Source: Salinispora tropica CNB-440
GTDB lineage: Bacteria > Actinomycetota > Actinomycetes > Mycobacteriales > Micromonosporaceae
Length of the DNA stretch: 64,000 nt
Reading direction: 5' to 3'
Assembly: GCF_000016425.1 (NCBI RefSeq)
Contig: NC_009380.1
Coordinates: 2,918,144 to 2,982,143 of the forward strand
Each line of letters starts with the position of its first letter. Within the stretch, counting starts at the first letter, position 1. This document shows positions 18,105 to 26,262 of the stretch, in pieces. The position numbers were made by a program, and so were the translations under genes. The notes beneath the pieces were generated by a model that worked only from the letters and a program-made list of their open reading frames with translations, ran no database searches and was not told the DNA's origin.

Positions 18105-19261
18105 CCGCGGGCCTGTCGTGGCAGGCCGAGAACCCGTTCGGCGATGATGCCCCGCTGGATCTCGTCCGACCCGCCGTAGATCGTGTCCGCTCGGGCGAAC
18201 AGAAAGAGTCGCTGCCAGTCGTCCAGTTCGTAGGGGGCGTCCCGGGCAACCGTTCCGGAGGCGCCGCGCACCCGCATCGCCACCTCGCCGAGTTGCTGAT
18301 GCCACCGCGACCAGAGCAGCTTCACCGCGGACGCTCCCTGCCCTGGCCCGGCCTGGTCAGCCTCGGCCATCGTCCGTAGGGTGTGCGCGCGCAGCGCCCA
18401 GAGCCCGACAGCGGCGCGGGCCAGCAGGTCGCGCAGCTGTGGCTCACCGGCGACGCCGGTTTGCCGGGCGAGCGCCACCAGCCGGTCCAGCTCCCGCTGG
18501 AACCCGACCTGTTGGCCGAGCGTCGCCGCGCCTCGCTCGAACGCGAGGGTGCCCATCGCCACCCGCCACCCCTGGCCGACCTCACCGACAACCATGTCCC
18601 GCGAGGTACGTGCGCCGTCGAAGAAGACCTCGTTGAACTCCGATGTACCGGTCAGCTGACGGATGGGCCGCACCGTGATGCCGGGTTGCCGCATGGGCAC
18701 GAGCAGATAGGAAAGCCCCGAGTGGCGCGGCCCGGTGCCGGCGGACTCGGTGCGGGCCAGAAGGAAGCACCAGTGCGCCACGTGCGCCAGTGAGGTCCAC
18801 ACCTTCTGCCCATCGATCACCCACTCGTCACCGACCAGTCGGGCTCGGGTCGCCACGGCGGCGAGATCAGACCCTGCCCCCGGCTCGGAGTATCCCTGGC
18901 ACCACAGCTGTTCGACAGCTCGAATCCCGGGCAGGAAACGCCGGCGTTGCGCCGGCGTGCCGTAGGCGATCAACGTCGGGCCGAGTAGCTCCTCACCCAG
19001 GTAGCCGACGCGCGCCGGAGCGCCGGCACGGGCGTACTCCTCGTGGAAGGCGACCTGTTGGGCAAGCGTCGCGCCACGACCGCCGTGCTCGACCGGCCAG
19101 CCAAGACAGGTCCAGCCCGCGGCGGCCAGCCGGCGGTTGAACGCCAGCCGTTCACGGTATGCCTCGTGCTCCCGGCCCGGTCCGCCCGCGCCCCGCAGCT
19201 CGGCGCCGACATTCTCCGTCAACCAGGCGCGCACCGCCTGCCGGAACTCATCGTCGTGCAC
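18101..19261 (-). CDS. fadE30: acyl-CoA dehydrogenase FadE30
   Basis: A 386-residue acyl-CoA dehydrogenase, essentially the length of Mtb FadE30 (385). Class motifs are CQGYSEPGAGSDLAAVATRA, VIDGQKVWTS and the C-terminal DTIYGGSDEIQRGIIAERVLGLPR. FadE30 catalyses an early desaturation of HIP-CoA side chain in the KstR2 regulon. The chosen start is GTG 19261, about nine bases after GGGAGG; the frame continues to 19306 through the promoter and the KstR2 box, which argues against a longer protein. It is cotranscribed with ipdF. In Mtb the divergent neighbour is fadD3; here it is an enoyl-CoA hydratase gene. Confidence 0.92.
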   Translation of the reverse strand: MHDDEFRQAVRAWLTENVGAELRGAGGPGREHEAYRERLAFNRRLAAAGWTCLGWPVEHGGRGATLAQQVAFHEEYARAGAPARVGYLGEELLGPTLIAYGTPAQRRRFLPGIRAVEQLWCQGYSEPGAGSDLAAVATRARLVGDEWVIDGQKVWTSLAHVAHWCFLLARTESAGTGPRHSGLSYLLVPMRQPGITVRPIRQLTGTSEFNEVFFDGARTSRDMVVGEVGQGWRVAMGTLAFERGAATLGQQVGFQRELDRLVALARQTGVAGEPQLRDLLARAAVGLWALRAHTLRTMAEADQAGPGQGASAVKLLWSRWHQQLGEVAMRVRGASGTVARDAPYELDDWQRLFLFARADTIYGGSDEIQRGIIAERVLGLPRQARG

Positions 19262-19297
19262 TGGTGTCACCTCCCGAAGCCCGCGTAGGCTCACCCT

Positions 19298-19311
19298 ACC
19301 AAGCACTTGCT
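19298..19311. promoter_or_regulatory. KstR2-type operator, fadE30 and fadE31-33 divergent promoter
   Basis: ACCAAGCACTTGCT matches AnCAAGnnCTTGnT exactly, the best KstR2 site in the window. It is 37 bases from the fadE30 start and can control both divergent operons. Confidence 0.82.
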
Positions 19312-19465
19312 TGTGCTAGGAGGTGTTGATGGAGGCCGCATCCCCGCCGCCGTCGCCCCCACGGCGACGTCACCGCCCCTCGAACAACTCCGCGCACAGC
19401 AGGAGAGCCACCGCACAACCCGACCGACAACCACTCGAGCAGGTGCTTCGGCAGGAGGCAGCGCA

Positions 19466-20311
19466 GTGACAGAGGACGAGTTGGTTCGACTCGAACGCCA
19501 GGATGCAACCGCCGTGATCACCATGAACCGGCCCCGCTACCGAAACGCCCAGAACTCGGCGATGACCTACGCCCTCGACTCCGCTTTCGCCGAGGCCGTG
19601 AATGACGACGCGGTCGCGGTCATCGTGCTCGCCGGCGCCGGTGAGCACTTCTCCGCGGGCCACGACATCGGCTCGCCCGGCCGAGACGTCGAGAAAAGCT
19701 TCGAGCGCCGGGCAGTCCTCTGGTGGGACCACGTCGGTCGGTCCGGCGCCGACCATCGATACGCCCGGGAGATGGAGGTCTACCTTGGCATGTGCCGACG
19801 CTGGCGGGAGCTTCCGAAGCCCACCATCGCGATGGTGCAGGGGGCCTGCCTCGCTGGTGGGCTCATGCTCGCCTGGGTCTGCGACCTGATCATCGCGGCC
19901 GAGGACGCGTACTTCGCGGACCCCGTGGTGCGGATGGGGATCCCCGGCGTGGAGTACTTCGCCCATCCGTGGGCGCTGGGCCCCCGCTTCGCCAAAGAAA
20001 TCCTCTTCACCGGGGACCGGTTCGATGCTCGGCGCGCGTACGAGGTCGGCATGGTCAACCGAGTTGTCCCCCGCGCGGAACTGCACTCCCACACCCTCGG
20101 TCTCGCACAGCGAATCGCTGAGATGCCCCGCTTTGGACTGGCCCTGACCAAACGGGCGGTCAACCAGGCGGAGGACCTGATGGGAATGCGCTCGGCGATG
20201 GACGCCGCCTTCGGTCTGCACCACCTCGCGCACGCGCACAACGCGGAGGTGGCCGGCGACCCGCTGGCCGGTATGGACGCCACAGGCATGAAGGCGAGGG
20301 CTGGTTCGTGA
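19466..20311 (+). CDS. enoyl-CoA hydratase/isomerase family protein
   Basis: A 281-residue crotonase-fold protein with the oxyanion-loop segments EHFSAGHDIGSPG and GACLAGGLMLAWVCDL and a PVVRMGIPGVEYF active-site region. It has an insertion around residues 75-105 (KSFERRAVLWWDHVGRSG) absent from short hydratases. It probably hydrates or isomerises an enoyl-CoA in HIP or methyl-branched acyl-CoA breakdown; the exact substrate cannot be told. GTG 19466 follows AGGAGG at a good distance. The long upstream frame from 19307 overlaps the KstR2 operator. It heads an operon with fadE31-32-33 through a GTGA overlap, and occupies the place where Mtb has the HIP-CoA ligase gene fadD3. Confidence 0.85.
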   Translation: MTEDELVRLERQDATAVITMNRPRYRNAQNSAMTYALDSAFAEAVNDDAVAVIVLAGAGEHFSAGHDIGSPGRDVEKSFERRAVLWWDHVGRSGADHRYAREMEVYLGMCRRWRELPKPTIAMVQGACLAGGLMLAWVCDLIIAAEDAYFADPVVRMGIPGVEYFAHPWALGPRFAKEILFTGDRFDARRAYEVGMVNRVVPRAELHSHTLGLAQRIAEMPRFGLALTKRAVNQAEDLMGMRSAMDAAFGLHHLAHAHNAEVAGDPLAGMDATGMKARAGS

Positions 20312-21543
20312 GACCGGCCGGCACGATGAACCTCGACCTCGATGACGAGGCCCGCGCGTTCCGGGCGGAGGTCCGGTCGTGGCTGGTCGCGAACGCGCCC
20401 ACCACGCCGCTGCCCTCCATGGACACCCCCGAGGGTGACCTGGCCCATCGAGCGTGGGAACGGCGTCTCGCCGCGGCCGGGTTGTCGGTGGTGGCCTGGC
20501 CCGCCGCCTACGGCGGACGCGGCGTCTCACCCCTGCAGTGGCTCGTCTTCGAGGAGGAATACCACCGCGCGCGGGCTCCGATGAGGATCAACCAGAACGG
20601 TCTCTTCCTCCTGGCCCCAACCCTGTTCACCCACGGGACGGCCGAGCAGCGCGCTCGCCTGCTCCCCCGGATGGCTCGCGCCGACGACGTGTGGGCACAG
20701 GCCTGGTCGGAGCCGGGGGCCGGCAGCGACCTGGCCGGGATCCGCTCCCGTGCGGCACGTACCGACGGCGGGTGGCTCCTGTCCGGCCAGAAGACCTGGA
20801 GCACCCGGGCGGCGCACGCCGATCGCGCGTTCGGGCTCTTCCGCACGGGCGTGGACCGCCACCGGGGCCTGACGTACCTGATGTTCGACCTACGGGCCGA
20901 GGGCGTCACGGTCCGTCCGATCCACCAGCTGGGTGGCGCGACCGGCTTCGCCGAGATCTTCCTCGACCAGGTGTTCGTGCCCGACGCCGACGTGCTCGGC
21001 GAGGTGAACCAGGGTTGGACCGTCGCGATGAGCACCGCGGGTCACGAGCGCGGGCTGTCGCTGCGTAGCCCGGGACGCTTCACCGCCGCTGCCCAGCGGC
21101 TCGTGCGGCTGTGGCGGCGGGCCGGTGCGCACACCGATCCGGCGCTGTCAGACCGCGTCGTCGACAGCTGGATCGCCGCCCGGGCCTACCAGCTGCACAG
21201 CTACGGCACGGCCACCCGGGAGGCCGCAGACCGGACGCCCGGGTCCCAGAACGGTTCGACGGCGTTCCGGGGCGGTGGCCACGCCGCCAGCATGACCAAG
21301 GTCTTCTGGTCCGAACTGGACGTAGCCCTGCACGAGGTGGCGCTCGACCTGCTCGGGCCGTACGCCGAAACGGATGGCCTCCGGACGGGCACGGCGGGCC
21401 GGACGGCCGATGACGACCGTGCGGACACCTGGCTGGACGGCTACCTGTTCTCCCTGGCGGGTCCGATCTATGCCGGCACCAACGAGATCCAACGCACGGT
21501 GATCGCCGAACGGGTACTCGGCCTGCCCCGGGATCGACGATGA
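20308..21543 (+). CDS. fadE31: acyl-CoA dehydrogenase FadE31-like
   Basis: A 411-residue acyl-CoA dehydrogenase with AQAWSEPGAGSDLAGIRSRA, LSGQKTWSTRAAHAD and the C-terminal GPIYAGTNEIQRTVIAERVLGLPR. It is longer than Mtb FadE31 (about 376) because of an insertion near residues 310-330 (ADRTPGSQNGSTAFRGGG) and a second near residues 360-375. The name rests mainly on the fadE31-fadE32-fadE33 gene order. The three encode subunits of heteromeric dehydrogenases acting late in HIP catabolism. GTG 20308 overlaps the upstream stop; ATG 20326 is an alternative start. The 3' end overlaps fadE32 (ATGA). Confidence 0.82.
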   Translation: MRPAGTMNLDLDDEARAFRAEVRSWLVANAPTTPLPSMDTPEGDLAHRAWERRLAAAGLSVVAWPAAYGGRGVSPLQWLVFEEEYHRARAPMRINQNGLFLLAPTLFTHGTAEQRARLLPRMARADDVWAQAWSEPGAGSDLAGIRSRAARTDGGWLLSGQKTWSTRAAHADRAFGLFRTGVDRHRGLTYLMFDLRAEGVTVRPIHQLGGATGFAEIFLDQVFVPDADVLGEVNQGWTVAMSTAGHERGLSLRSPGRFTAAAQRLVRLWRRAGAHTDPALSDRVVDSWIAARAYQLHSYGTATREAADRTPGSQNGSTAFRGGGHAASMTKVFWSELDVALHEVALDLLGPYAETDGLRTGTAGRTADDDRADTWLDGYLFSLAGPIYAGTNEIQRTVIAERVLGLPRDRR

Positions 21544-22547
21544 AGCTAACTCCCTCCGCGGAGCAGGACCAGTTCGCCGCCGCCCTGCACGCGATGTTGA
21601 CCGAGGCGGACATTCCCACCGTCGCCCGCCAGTGGGCCGCCGACAACCCGGCTCCCGGGCAGGTGGTCTGGCGCCGACTGGCGGAGCTCGGCGTAACCGG
21701 TCTGGCGGTGCCGGCACGGTGGGGCGGCCTGGCCGCGCACCCGGCCGATGTCGTCGTCGCCTGCGAGGTACTCGGGCACCACGCCCTGCCCGGTCCGGCC
21801 GCCGAATCCATCGCCGCCCTGCCTATGTTGCTCACGACCCTCGGCGACGACGCGCTCTGCGAATCCTGGCTGCCCCGGCTCGCCAGCGGCGAGGTGATCG
21901 GAACACTCGCCGTGGCACCGCACGTGCCGTATGCGACGGACGCCGACGTCGTGTCCCTGGTTCTCCGTGCGGATGAGCAGACGCTGCGCCTCGGGGCGCC
22001 GGGGCCGCGACTACGCTCCGTGGACGACACCCGACGATTGGTCGAGGTGGCCGACGGCGCGCTGCTGGCGACCGGCCCGGCGGTCGGCCCGGCGGTCGCC
22101 CACGCCCTCAACGCCGGCGCGCTGGCCTGCGCGGCGCAGCTCCTCGGAGCGGGCCACGCGCTACTCGAGACGACCCTCCGGTATGCCGGTCAACGCACCC
22201 AGTTCGACCAACCGATCGGGCAGTTCCAGGCGGTCAAGCACCTCCTCGCCGACGTGGCGATCGGCCTCGAGTTCGCCCGGCCGCTGCTGTACGCCGCCGC
22301 CGTCGCCCTCGCCGACCATCCATCCACGGCTGCCCGCGACATCTCCGCCGCGAAGGTGGCGTGCGCCGACGCCGCCCAGCGGGCCGCCCGCACGGCCCTC
22401 CAGGTGCACGGGGCGATCGGATACGCCCGAGAGTCCGGCCTCGGCTCCTGGCTGACCAAAGTCTGGGCGCTGGCTCGGACCTGGGGCACCCAGTCCTTCC
22501 ACCGCGACCGGATCAGGACCGCACTAGCCGCGGGAGAGCTGACATGA
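21540..22547 (+). CDS. fadE32: acyl-CoA dehydrogenase FadE32-like
   Basis: A 335-residue short-type acyl-CoA dehydrogenase subunit. It has LAELGVTGLAVPARWGGLAAHP near the N-terminus and the helical C-terminal part RTQFDQPIGQFQAVKHLLADV and ALQVHGAIGYARESGL. Such short subunits pair with a FadE31- or FadE33-type partner to make an active heterotetramer. Mtb FadE32 is about 319 residues, so the size fits. ATG 21540 overlaps the fadE31 stop and its own stop overlaps fadE33, giving a rigidly coupled trio. Which partner it binds and which HIP intermediate it desaturates cannot be read from sequence. Confidence 0.82.
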   Translation: MKLTPSAEQDQFAAALHAMLTEADIPTVARQWAADNPAPGQVVWRRLAELGVTGLAVPARWGGLAAHPADVVVACEVLGHHALPGPAAESIAALPMLLTTLGDDALCESWLPRLASGEVIGTLAVAPHVPYATDADVVSLVLRADEQTLRLGAPGPRLRSVDDTRRLVEVADGALLATGPAVGPAVAHALNAGALACAAQLLGAGHALLETTLRYAGQRTQFDQPIGQFQAVKHLLADVAIGLEFARPLLYAAAVALADHPSTAARDISAAKVACADAAQRAARTALQVHGAIGYARESGLGSWLTKVWALARTWGTQSFHRDRIRTALAAGELT

Positions 22548-23644
22548 CGGCGGAGCAGCAAGCCCTTCGGATGAGCGTCCGCGGTGTGCTGTCCCGGCAC
22601 ACCGCCGACCGCTCCATCGCCGACGTGACGGAGTCGTCGGCGGGAGACGACGCCGAGCTCTGGCAGGTGCTGTGCGGCCAGATCGGAGTGGCGGGTCTCG
22701 CCGTACCGGAACGGTTCGGCGGACTCGGCGCGGGTCTGGGAGAGGTCCACGTGGTGTTGGATGAGTTGGGCCGCACCCTCACCCCCACACCGATGCTCGG
22801 CTGCGCGGTCCTCGCTGGCCAGGCCGTGCTGCACGCCGAGGACGAGGCGGCCTGCCGCCGGATCCTGCCCGACCTGGTCAGCGGAGAGCTGCTGGCCGCG
22901 CTCGCCTGGACAGATCAGCACGGTGACTGGGACCCACACCGGCCCGCATACTCGGCCACGAAGGCCGGCCGGCTTACCGGCGAGGCGCACTACGTGCTCG
23001 ACGTGCACCTGGCCGACGTGCTGCTGGTTGCCGCGGGGACCTCTGAGGGAGTCCGACTCTTCGAGGTGGATCCACGCGGCGCTGGCGTTCGGCGACGCCC
23101 GGTTACCACCGTGGACCTCACCCGTCGGCTCGGGGTGGTCGTGCTCGACCAGGCACTCGGTCGTCAGCTGGGCGGGGTGAACCCGCTGGAGCGAGTCCGG
23201 GACATCGCCTGCGTCGCGCTCAGCGCCGAGCAGGTCGGGGCGGCTGCTCGCGCCTTGGAACTGACCGTGGCGCACGCGCTGACCCGGGTACAGTTCGGCC
23301 GGCCGATCGGCGGATTCCAGGCGATCGCACACCGGTTGGCCGACCTGCACGTCGTGGTGGAAAGCGCCCGCTCCCTGTCGTACGCCGCCGTGTCGAGTCT
23401 CGACTCCGACGCGCCCGAGGCCCACCTGCTCGCTGCCGGGGCCGCGGTCCACTGCGCCGAGGCGCTGGAACAGGTCACCGCTGAGATGATCCAGCTACAC
23501 GGGGGCATCGGCATCACCTGGGAGCACGACGCACACCGCTACTTCAAGCGGGCGCACGGGGCAGCTCACCTCTTCGGGCACCCGCGCGCGCATCTCGCCC
23601 GCCTCGCGGAGGCCGTCGTCGATGCGGAGGTCAGCAACGCGTAG
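22544..23644 (+). CDS. fadE33: acyl-CoA dehydrogenase FadE33-like
   Basis: A 366-residue acyl-CoA dehydrogenase-like subunit with IGVAGLAVPERFGGLGAGLGEV, RVQFGRPIGGFQAIAHRLADL and QLHGGIGITWEHDAHRYFKRAH. It is somewhat longer than Mtb FadE33 (about 318). It is the last gene of the KstR2-controlled enoyl-CoA hydratase-fadE31-32-33 operon, with ATG 22544 overlapping the fadE32 stop. It presumably forms a heteromer with FadE31 or FadE32 and feeds electrons to electron-transfer flavoprotein in the cytoplasm. It is convergent, with only 13 bases between stops, with an unrelated peptidase gene. Confidence 0.82.
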   Translation: MTAEQQALRMSVRGVLSRHTADRSIADVTESSAGDDAELWQVLCGQIGVAGLAVPERFGGLGAGLGEVHVVLDELGRTLTPTPMLGCAVLAGQAVLHAEDEAACRRILPDLVSGELLAALAWTDQHGDWDPHRPAYSATKAGRLTGEAHYVLDVHLADVLLVAAGTSEGVRLFEVDPRGAGVRRRPVTTVDLTRRLGVVVLDQALGRQLGGVNPLERVRDIACVALSAEQVGAAARALELTVAHALTRVQFGRPIGGFQAIAHRLADLHVVVESARSLSYAAVSSLDSDAPEAHLLAAGAAVHCAEALEQVTAEMIQLHGGIGITWEHDAHRYFKRAHGAAHLFGHPRAHLARLAEAVVDAEVSNA

Positions 23645-23657
23645 TCGACCAGCCCCC

Positions 23658-24620
23658 TCACCGCCAGGAAGCGCCGAAACGATCCAGGGCGTTGATGACC
23701 GCGTCCCCGATGCCGTGTCCGGCGCCATGACCGGCCTCGTCAATCAGCTCCACCCGCGCCGCGGGCCAGGCCTTGGACAGTTGCCACGGGACGTCCGCCG
23801 GGCTGCCCAGGTCGAGCCTGCCGTGGACAAGCACACCGGGAACGTCCGCAAGCCGGTGTGCACCTGCCATCAACTCACCGTCGGCGAACCAACCGTCATG
23901 CGCCCAGTAGTGGGTGACAAGGCGGGCGAAAGTCATCCGGAACACCGGGTCCTCGAACCTGGGGTCGGGTCCACTGCCGGGCAGGTTCGACACGAGTGTG
24001 TCCTCCCAGGCGCACCAGGCGCGTGCGGCTCGGTCCCGCACTGTCTCGTCCGGATCGGCCAGCAGCTGGGCGTAGGCGGCGGGCAGGTTGCCGTCGCGTT
24101 CGGCGGCCGGCACCGCATCCCGGAACCTGTCCCACTGTTCAGGGAAGATCCGTCCAAGGTCGCGGGTGATCCACCGATGCTCGGCCGGGGTGCTGGTGAC
24201 GACACTGAACAACACGATCTCGGTGACCCGGTCGGGGTGCCGCTGGGCATAGCCAAGGCCGAGCGCGCTGCCCCACGATCCGCCGAGCAGCAACCACCGG
24301 TCGATGTTCAGGTGTGTGCGCAGCTTTTCGATGTCAGCCAGCAGATGCGGCATGGTGTTGGTCGACAGGTCGGTTCGCACGTCGCCCGCGTCCGGTGTGC
24401 TGCGCCCGCACCCCCGCTGGTCGAACAGGACCACCCGGTACACGGCCGGATCGAAGAATCGCCGCCAGGAGGCACTGGCACCGGAACCGGGGCCGCCATG
24501 CAATACCAGTGCCGGCTTGCCGAGTGGGTTACCGCAGCTCTCCCAATGGACGAGGTGGCCGTCCCCGACATCGAGCAAGCCGTCTGCGAAGGGTTCGATC
24601 TCGGGATACAGACGCACCAT
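23658..24620 (-). CDS. prolyl iminopeptidase (alpha/beta hydrolase, S33)
   Basis: A 320-residue alpha/beta hydrolase of standard proline iminopeptidase size. The family start YPEIEPFADGLLDVGDGHLV is visible, then the oxyanion motif HGGPGSG, FDQRGCGRS and the nucleophile elbow GGSWGSALGL. The acid follows in GRLDLGSP and the histidine in GHGAGHG. It removes N-terminal proline from peptides in the cytoplasm. It has no evident link to sterols and no KstR box, and sits as an insert between fadE33 and the ltp2 operon. ATG 24620 lacks a good ribosome site; GTG 24617 is an alternative. The family is certain. Confidence 0.9.
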   Translation of the reverse strand: MVRLYPEIEPFADGLLDVGDGHLVHWESCGNPLGKPALVLHGGPGSGASASWRRFFDPAVYRVVLFDQRGCGRSTPDAGDVRTDLSTNTMPHLLADIEKLRTHLNIDRWLLLGGSWGSALGLGYAQRHPDRVTEIVLFSVVTSTPAEHRWITRDLGRIFPEQWDRFRDAVPAAERDGNLPAAYAQLLADPDETVRDRAARAWCAWEDTLVSNLPGSGPDPRFEDPVFRMTFARLVTHYWAHDGWFADGELMAGAHRLADVPGVLVHGRLDLGSPADVPWQLSKAWPAARVELIDEAGHGAGHGIGDAVINALDRFGASWR

Positions 24621-24688
24621 CCGAGTGATTCAACCAGTTGGGCGCTGACCATGCGCCCGGGCCCGACTCCGCTCGGAGCCGAATCGGC

Positions 24689-25876
24689 TCAGTGCACGCC
24701 TGCGCCGAGGCCCTGGGGCGTGAGCAACAGGCCGCTGGTCGGTACGCCGGTGCCCGCGGTCACCAGCACCGGACCAGCACCGGCGACCTGGTTGACCGAA
24801 CGTCCCCGAACCTGCCGGACCGCCTCCACGATGCCGTTCATCCCATGGATGTACGCCTCTCCGAGTTGCCCACCGTGCGGATTGACCGGGAGGCGACCGC
24901 CCAGCTCGATCGCGCCGTCAGCGATGAAGTGCCGTGCCTCCCCCGGCGGACAGAACCCCAGCTCCTCCAACTGCATCAGGACGTACGGGGTGAAGTGGTC
25001 GTACAGCACCGCGACCCGTACGTCGTCGGGGACGAGACCGGACTGCTGCCAGAGCTGTCGCCCGACCACGCCAAGCTCCGGTAGCCCGGTCAGGTTGTCC
25101 CGGTAGTAGCTGGTCATGAGGTATTGGTCCGCTCCGCTGCCCTGGGCGGCAGCGGAGATAACGGCTGGGGCCTGCCGTAGGTCGGCAGCGTGCTCGACGC
25201 TGGCCACCACCACGGCGACCGCTCCGTCGCTCTCCTGGCAGCAGTCCAGGAGCCGAAGCGGCTCGGCGATCCACCGGGACGCCTGGTGGTCGGCGAGCGT
25301 GATCGGTCGTTCGAAGAACCAGGCCCGCGGGTTCGTCGCGGCATGCCGGCGGGCGGCCACGGTCACCCGACCGAAGTCCTCCCCGGTGGCCCCGAAGACG
25401 TGCTGGTAGCGCCGGGCGACCATGGCCACGGTAGCGGCGGGCGTGCCCAGCCCCATCGGGTAGTGCCAGCTGTTGTCGACGCCGGAGGTGGTCGGCGCAC
25501 TCGAGACGGCCCGGGACACCCGGCCGAAGCGACGGCCGGAGCGCTCGTTGAGCGCGCGGTAACACACCACGACCCGCGCCACTCCGGCGCTGATCGCCAT
25601 GGCCGCCTGCTGCACCGTGGCACAGGCCGCACCACCGCCGTAGCCGACCTGACCAAAAAAGCGCAGCTCCCCCGCACCGATCTCCCGGGCGAGGGCGATC
25701 TCGGAGGTGGTGTCCATGGTGAAGGTCACCAGGCCGTCGACATCGGTCGGGGCCAGCCCGGCGTCGGTGAGCGCGGCGCGGACCGCCTCCACCGCAAGAC
25801 GGATCTCGCTGCGGCCGGAGTCCTTGGAGAACTCCGTCTCGCCGACGCCGACGATCGCTGCCCTTCCCGAGATCAC
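24689..25876 (-). CDS. ltp2: side-chain retro-aldolase Ltp2
   Basis: A 395-residue thiolase-fold lipid-transfer protein nearly collinear with Mtb Ltp2 (386 residues). Shared stretches include GLVTFTMDTTSEIALAREIG, YGGGAACATVQQAAMAIS, AEPLRLLDCCQESDGAVAVV and GGQLGEAYIHGMNGI. Ltp2 performs the retro-aldol cleavage that removes the last three-carbon side chain as propionyl-CoA and gives androstenedione-type products. It works in complex with the DUF35 part of ChsH2. GTG 25876 overlaps the chsH1 stop by four bases. It is the third gene of chsH2-chsH1-ltp2, matching the mycobacterial order. The C-terminus has a short extra tail after SGLLL. Confidence 0.94.
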   Translation of the reverse strand: MISGRAAIVGVGETEFSKDSGRSEIRLAVEAVRAALTDAGLAPTDVDGLVTFTMDTTSEIALAREIGAGELRFFGQVGYGGGAACATVQQAAMAISAGVARVVVCYRALNERSGRRFGRVSRAVSSAPTTSGVDNSWHYPMGLGTPAATVAMVARRYQHVFGATGEDFGRVTVAARRHAATNPRAWFFERPITLADHQASRWIAEPLRLLDCCQESDGAVAVVVASVEHAADLRQAPAVISAAAQGSGADQYLMTSYYRDNLTGLPELGVVGRQLWQQSGLVPDDVRVAVLYDHFTPYVLMQLEELGFCPPGEARHFIADGAIELGGRLPVNPHGGQLGEAYIHGMNGIVEAVRQVRGRSVNQVAGAGPVLVTAGTGVPTSGLLLTPQGLGAGVH

Positions 25877-26262
25877 GGGAGCCTCCCGACCTCAACCCGT
25901 CCGGTGACGTGATCGCCCCCGGTGACCCGTCCCACCACGGCCACCACGCACCCGGTGGACGACACCTGCTCCACCTGACCGGTCAGGACGAGCGTGTCGT
26001 ACGCGTAGCACGGGGCCCCCAGCCGGATAGCGACGCGGTGCACCATCGCCGTCGCTCCCGCCCAGTCGGTCACGTACCGCTGCACGAGTCCGGTCGTGGT
26101 CAGAATGTTGAGGAAAATGTCCTTCGAGCCCCGCCGAACGGCCTGGTCCCGATCGTGGTGCACATCCTGGAAGTCCCGGGTGGCGACAGCGGTACTGATC
26201 ACGAAGGTCGGGGTGACCAGGATCCGCAGTTCTGGCAGGACGACGCCGACCGTGACGTTCAT
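25873..26262 (-). CDS. chsH1: MaoC-like hydratase subunit ChsH1
   Basis: 129 residues, the same length as Mtb ChsH1. The hot-dog hydratase signature ATRDFQDVHHDRDQAVRRGS carries the catalytic Asp-His pair, and RGSKDIFLNILTTTGLVQRY follows. With the MaoC domain of ChsH2 it forms a heteromeric enoyl-CoA hydratase for the three-carbon sterol side chain. ATG 26262 was chosen over ATG 26277 because it overlaps the chsH2 stop (ATGA) and matches the family N-terminus. Its own stop overlaps ltp2. All three genes are therefore translationally coupled. Confidence 0.95.
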   Translation of the reverse strand: MNVTVGVVLPELRILVTPTFVISTAVATRDFQDVHHDRDQAVRRGSKDIFLNILTTTGLVQRYVTDWAGATAMVHRVAIRLGAPCYAYDTLVLTGQVEQVSSTGCVVAVVGRVTGGDHVTGRVEVGRLP

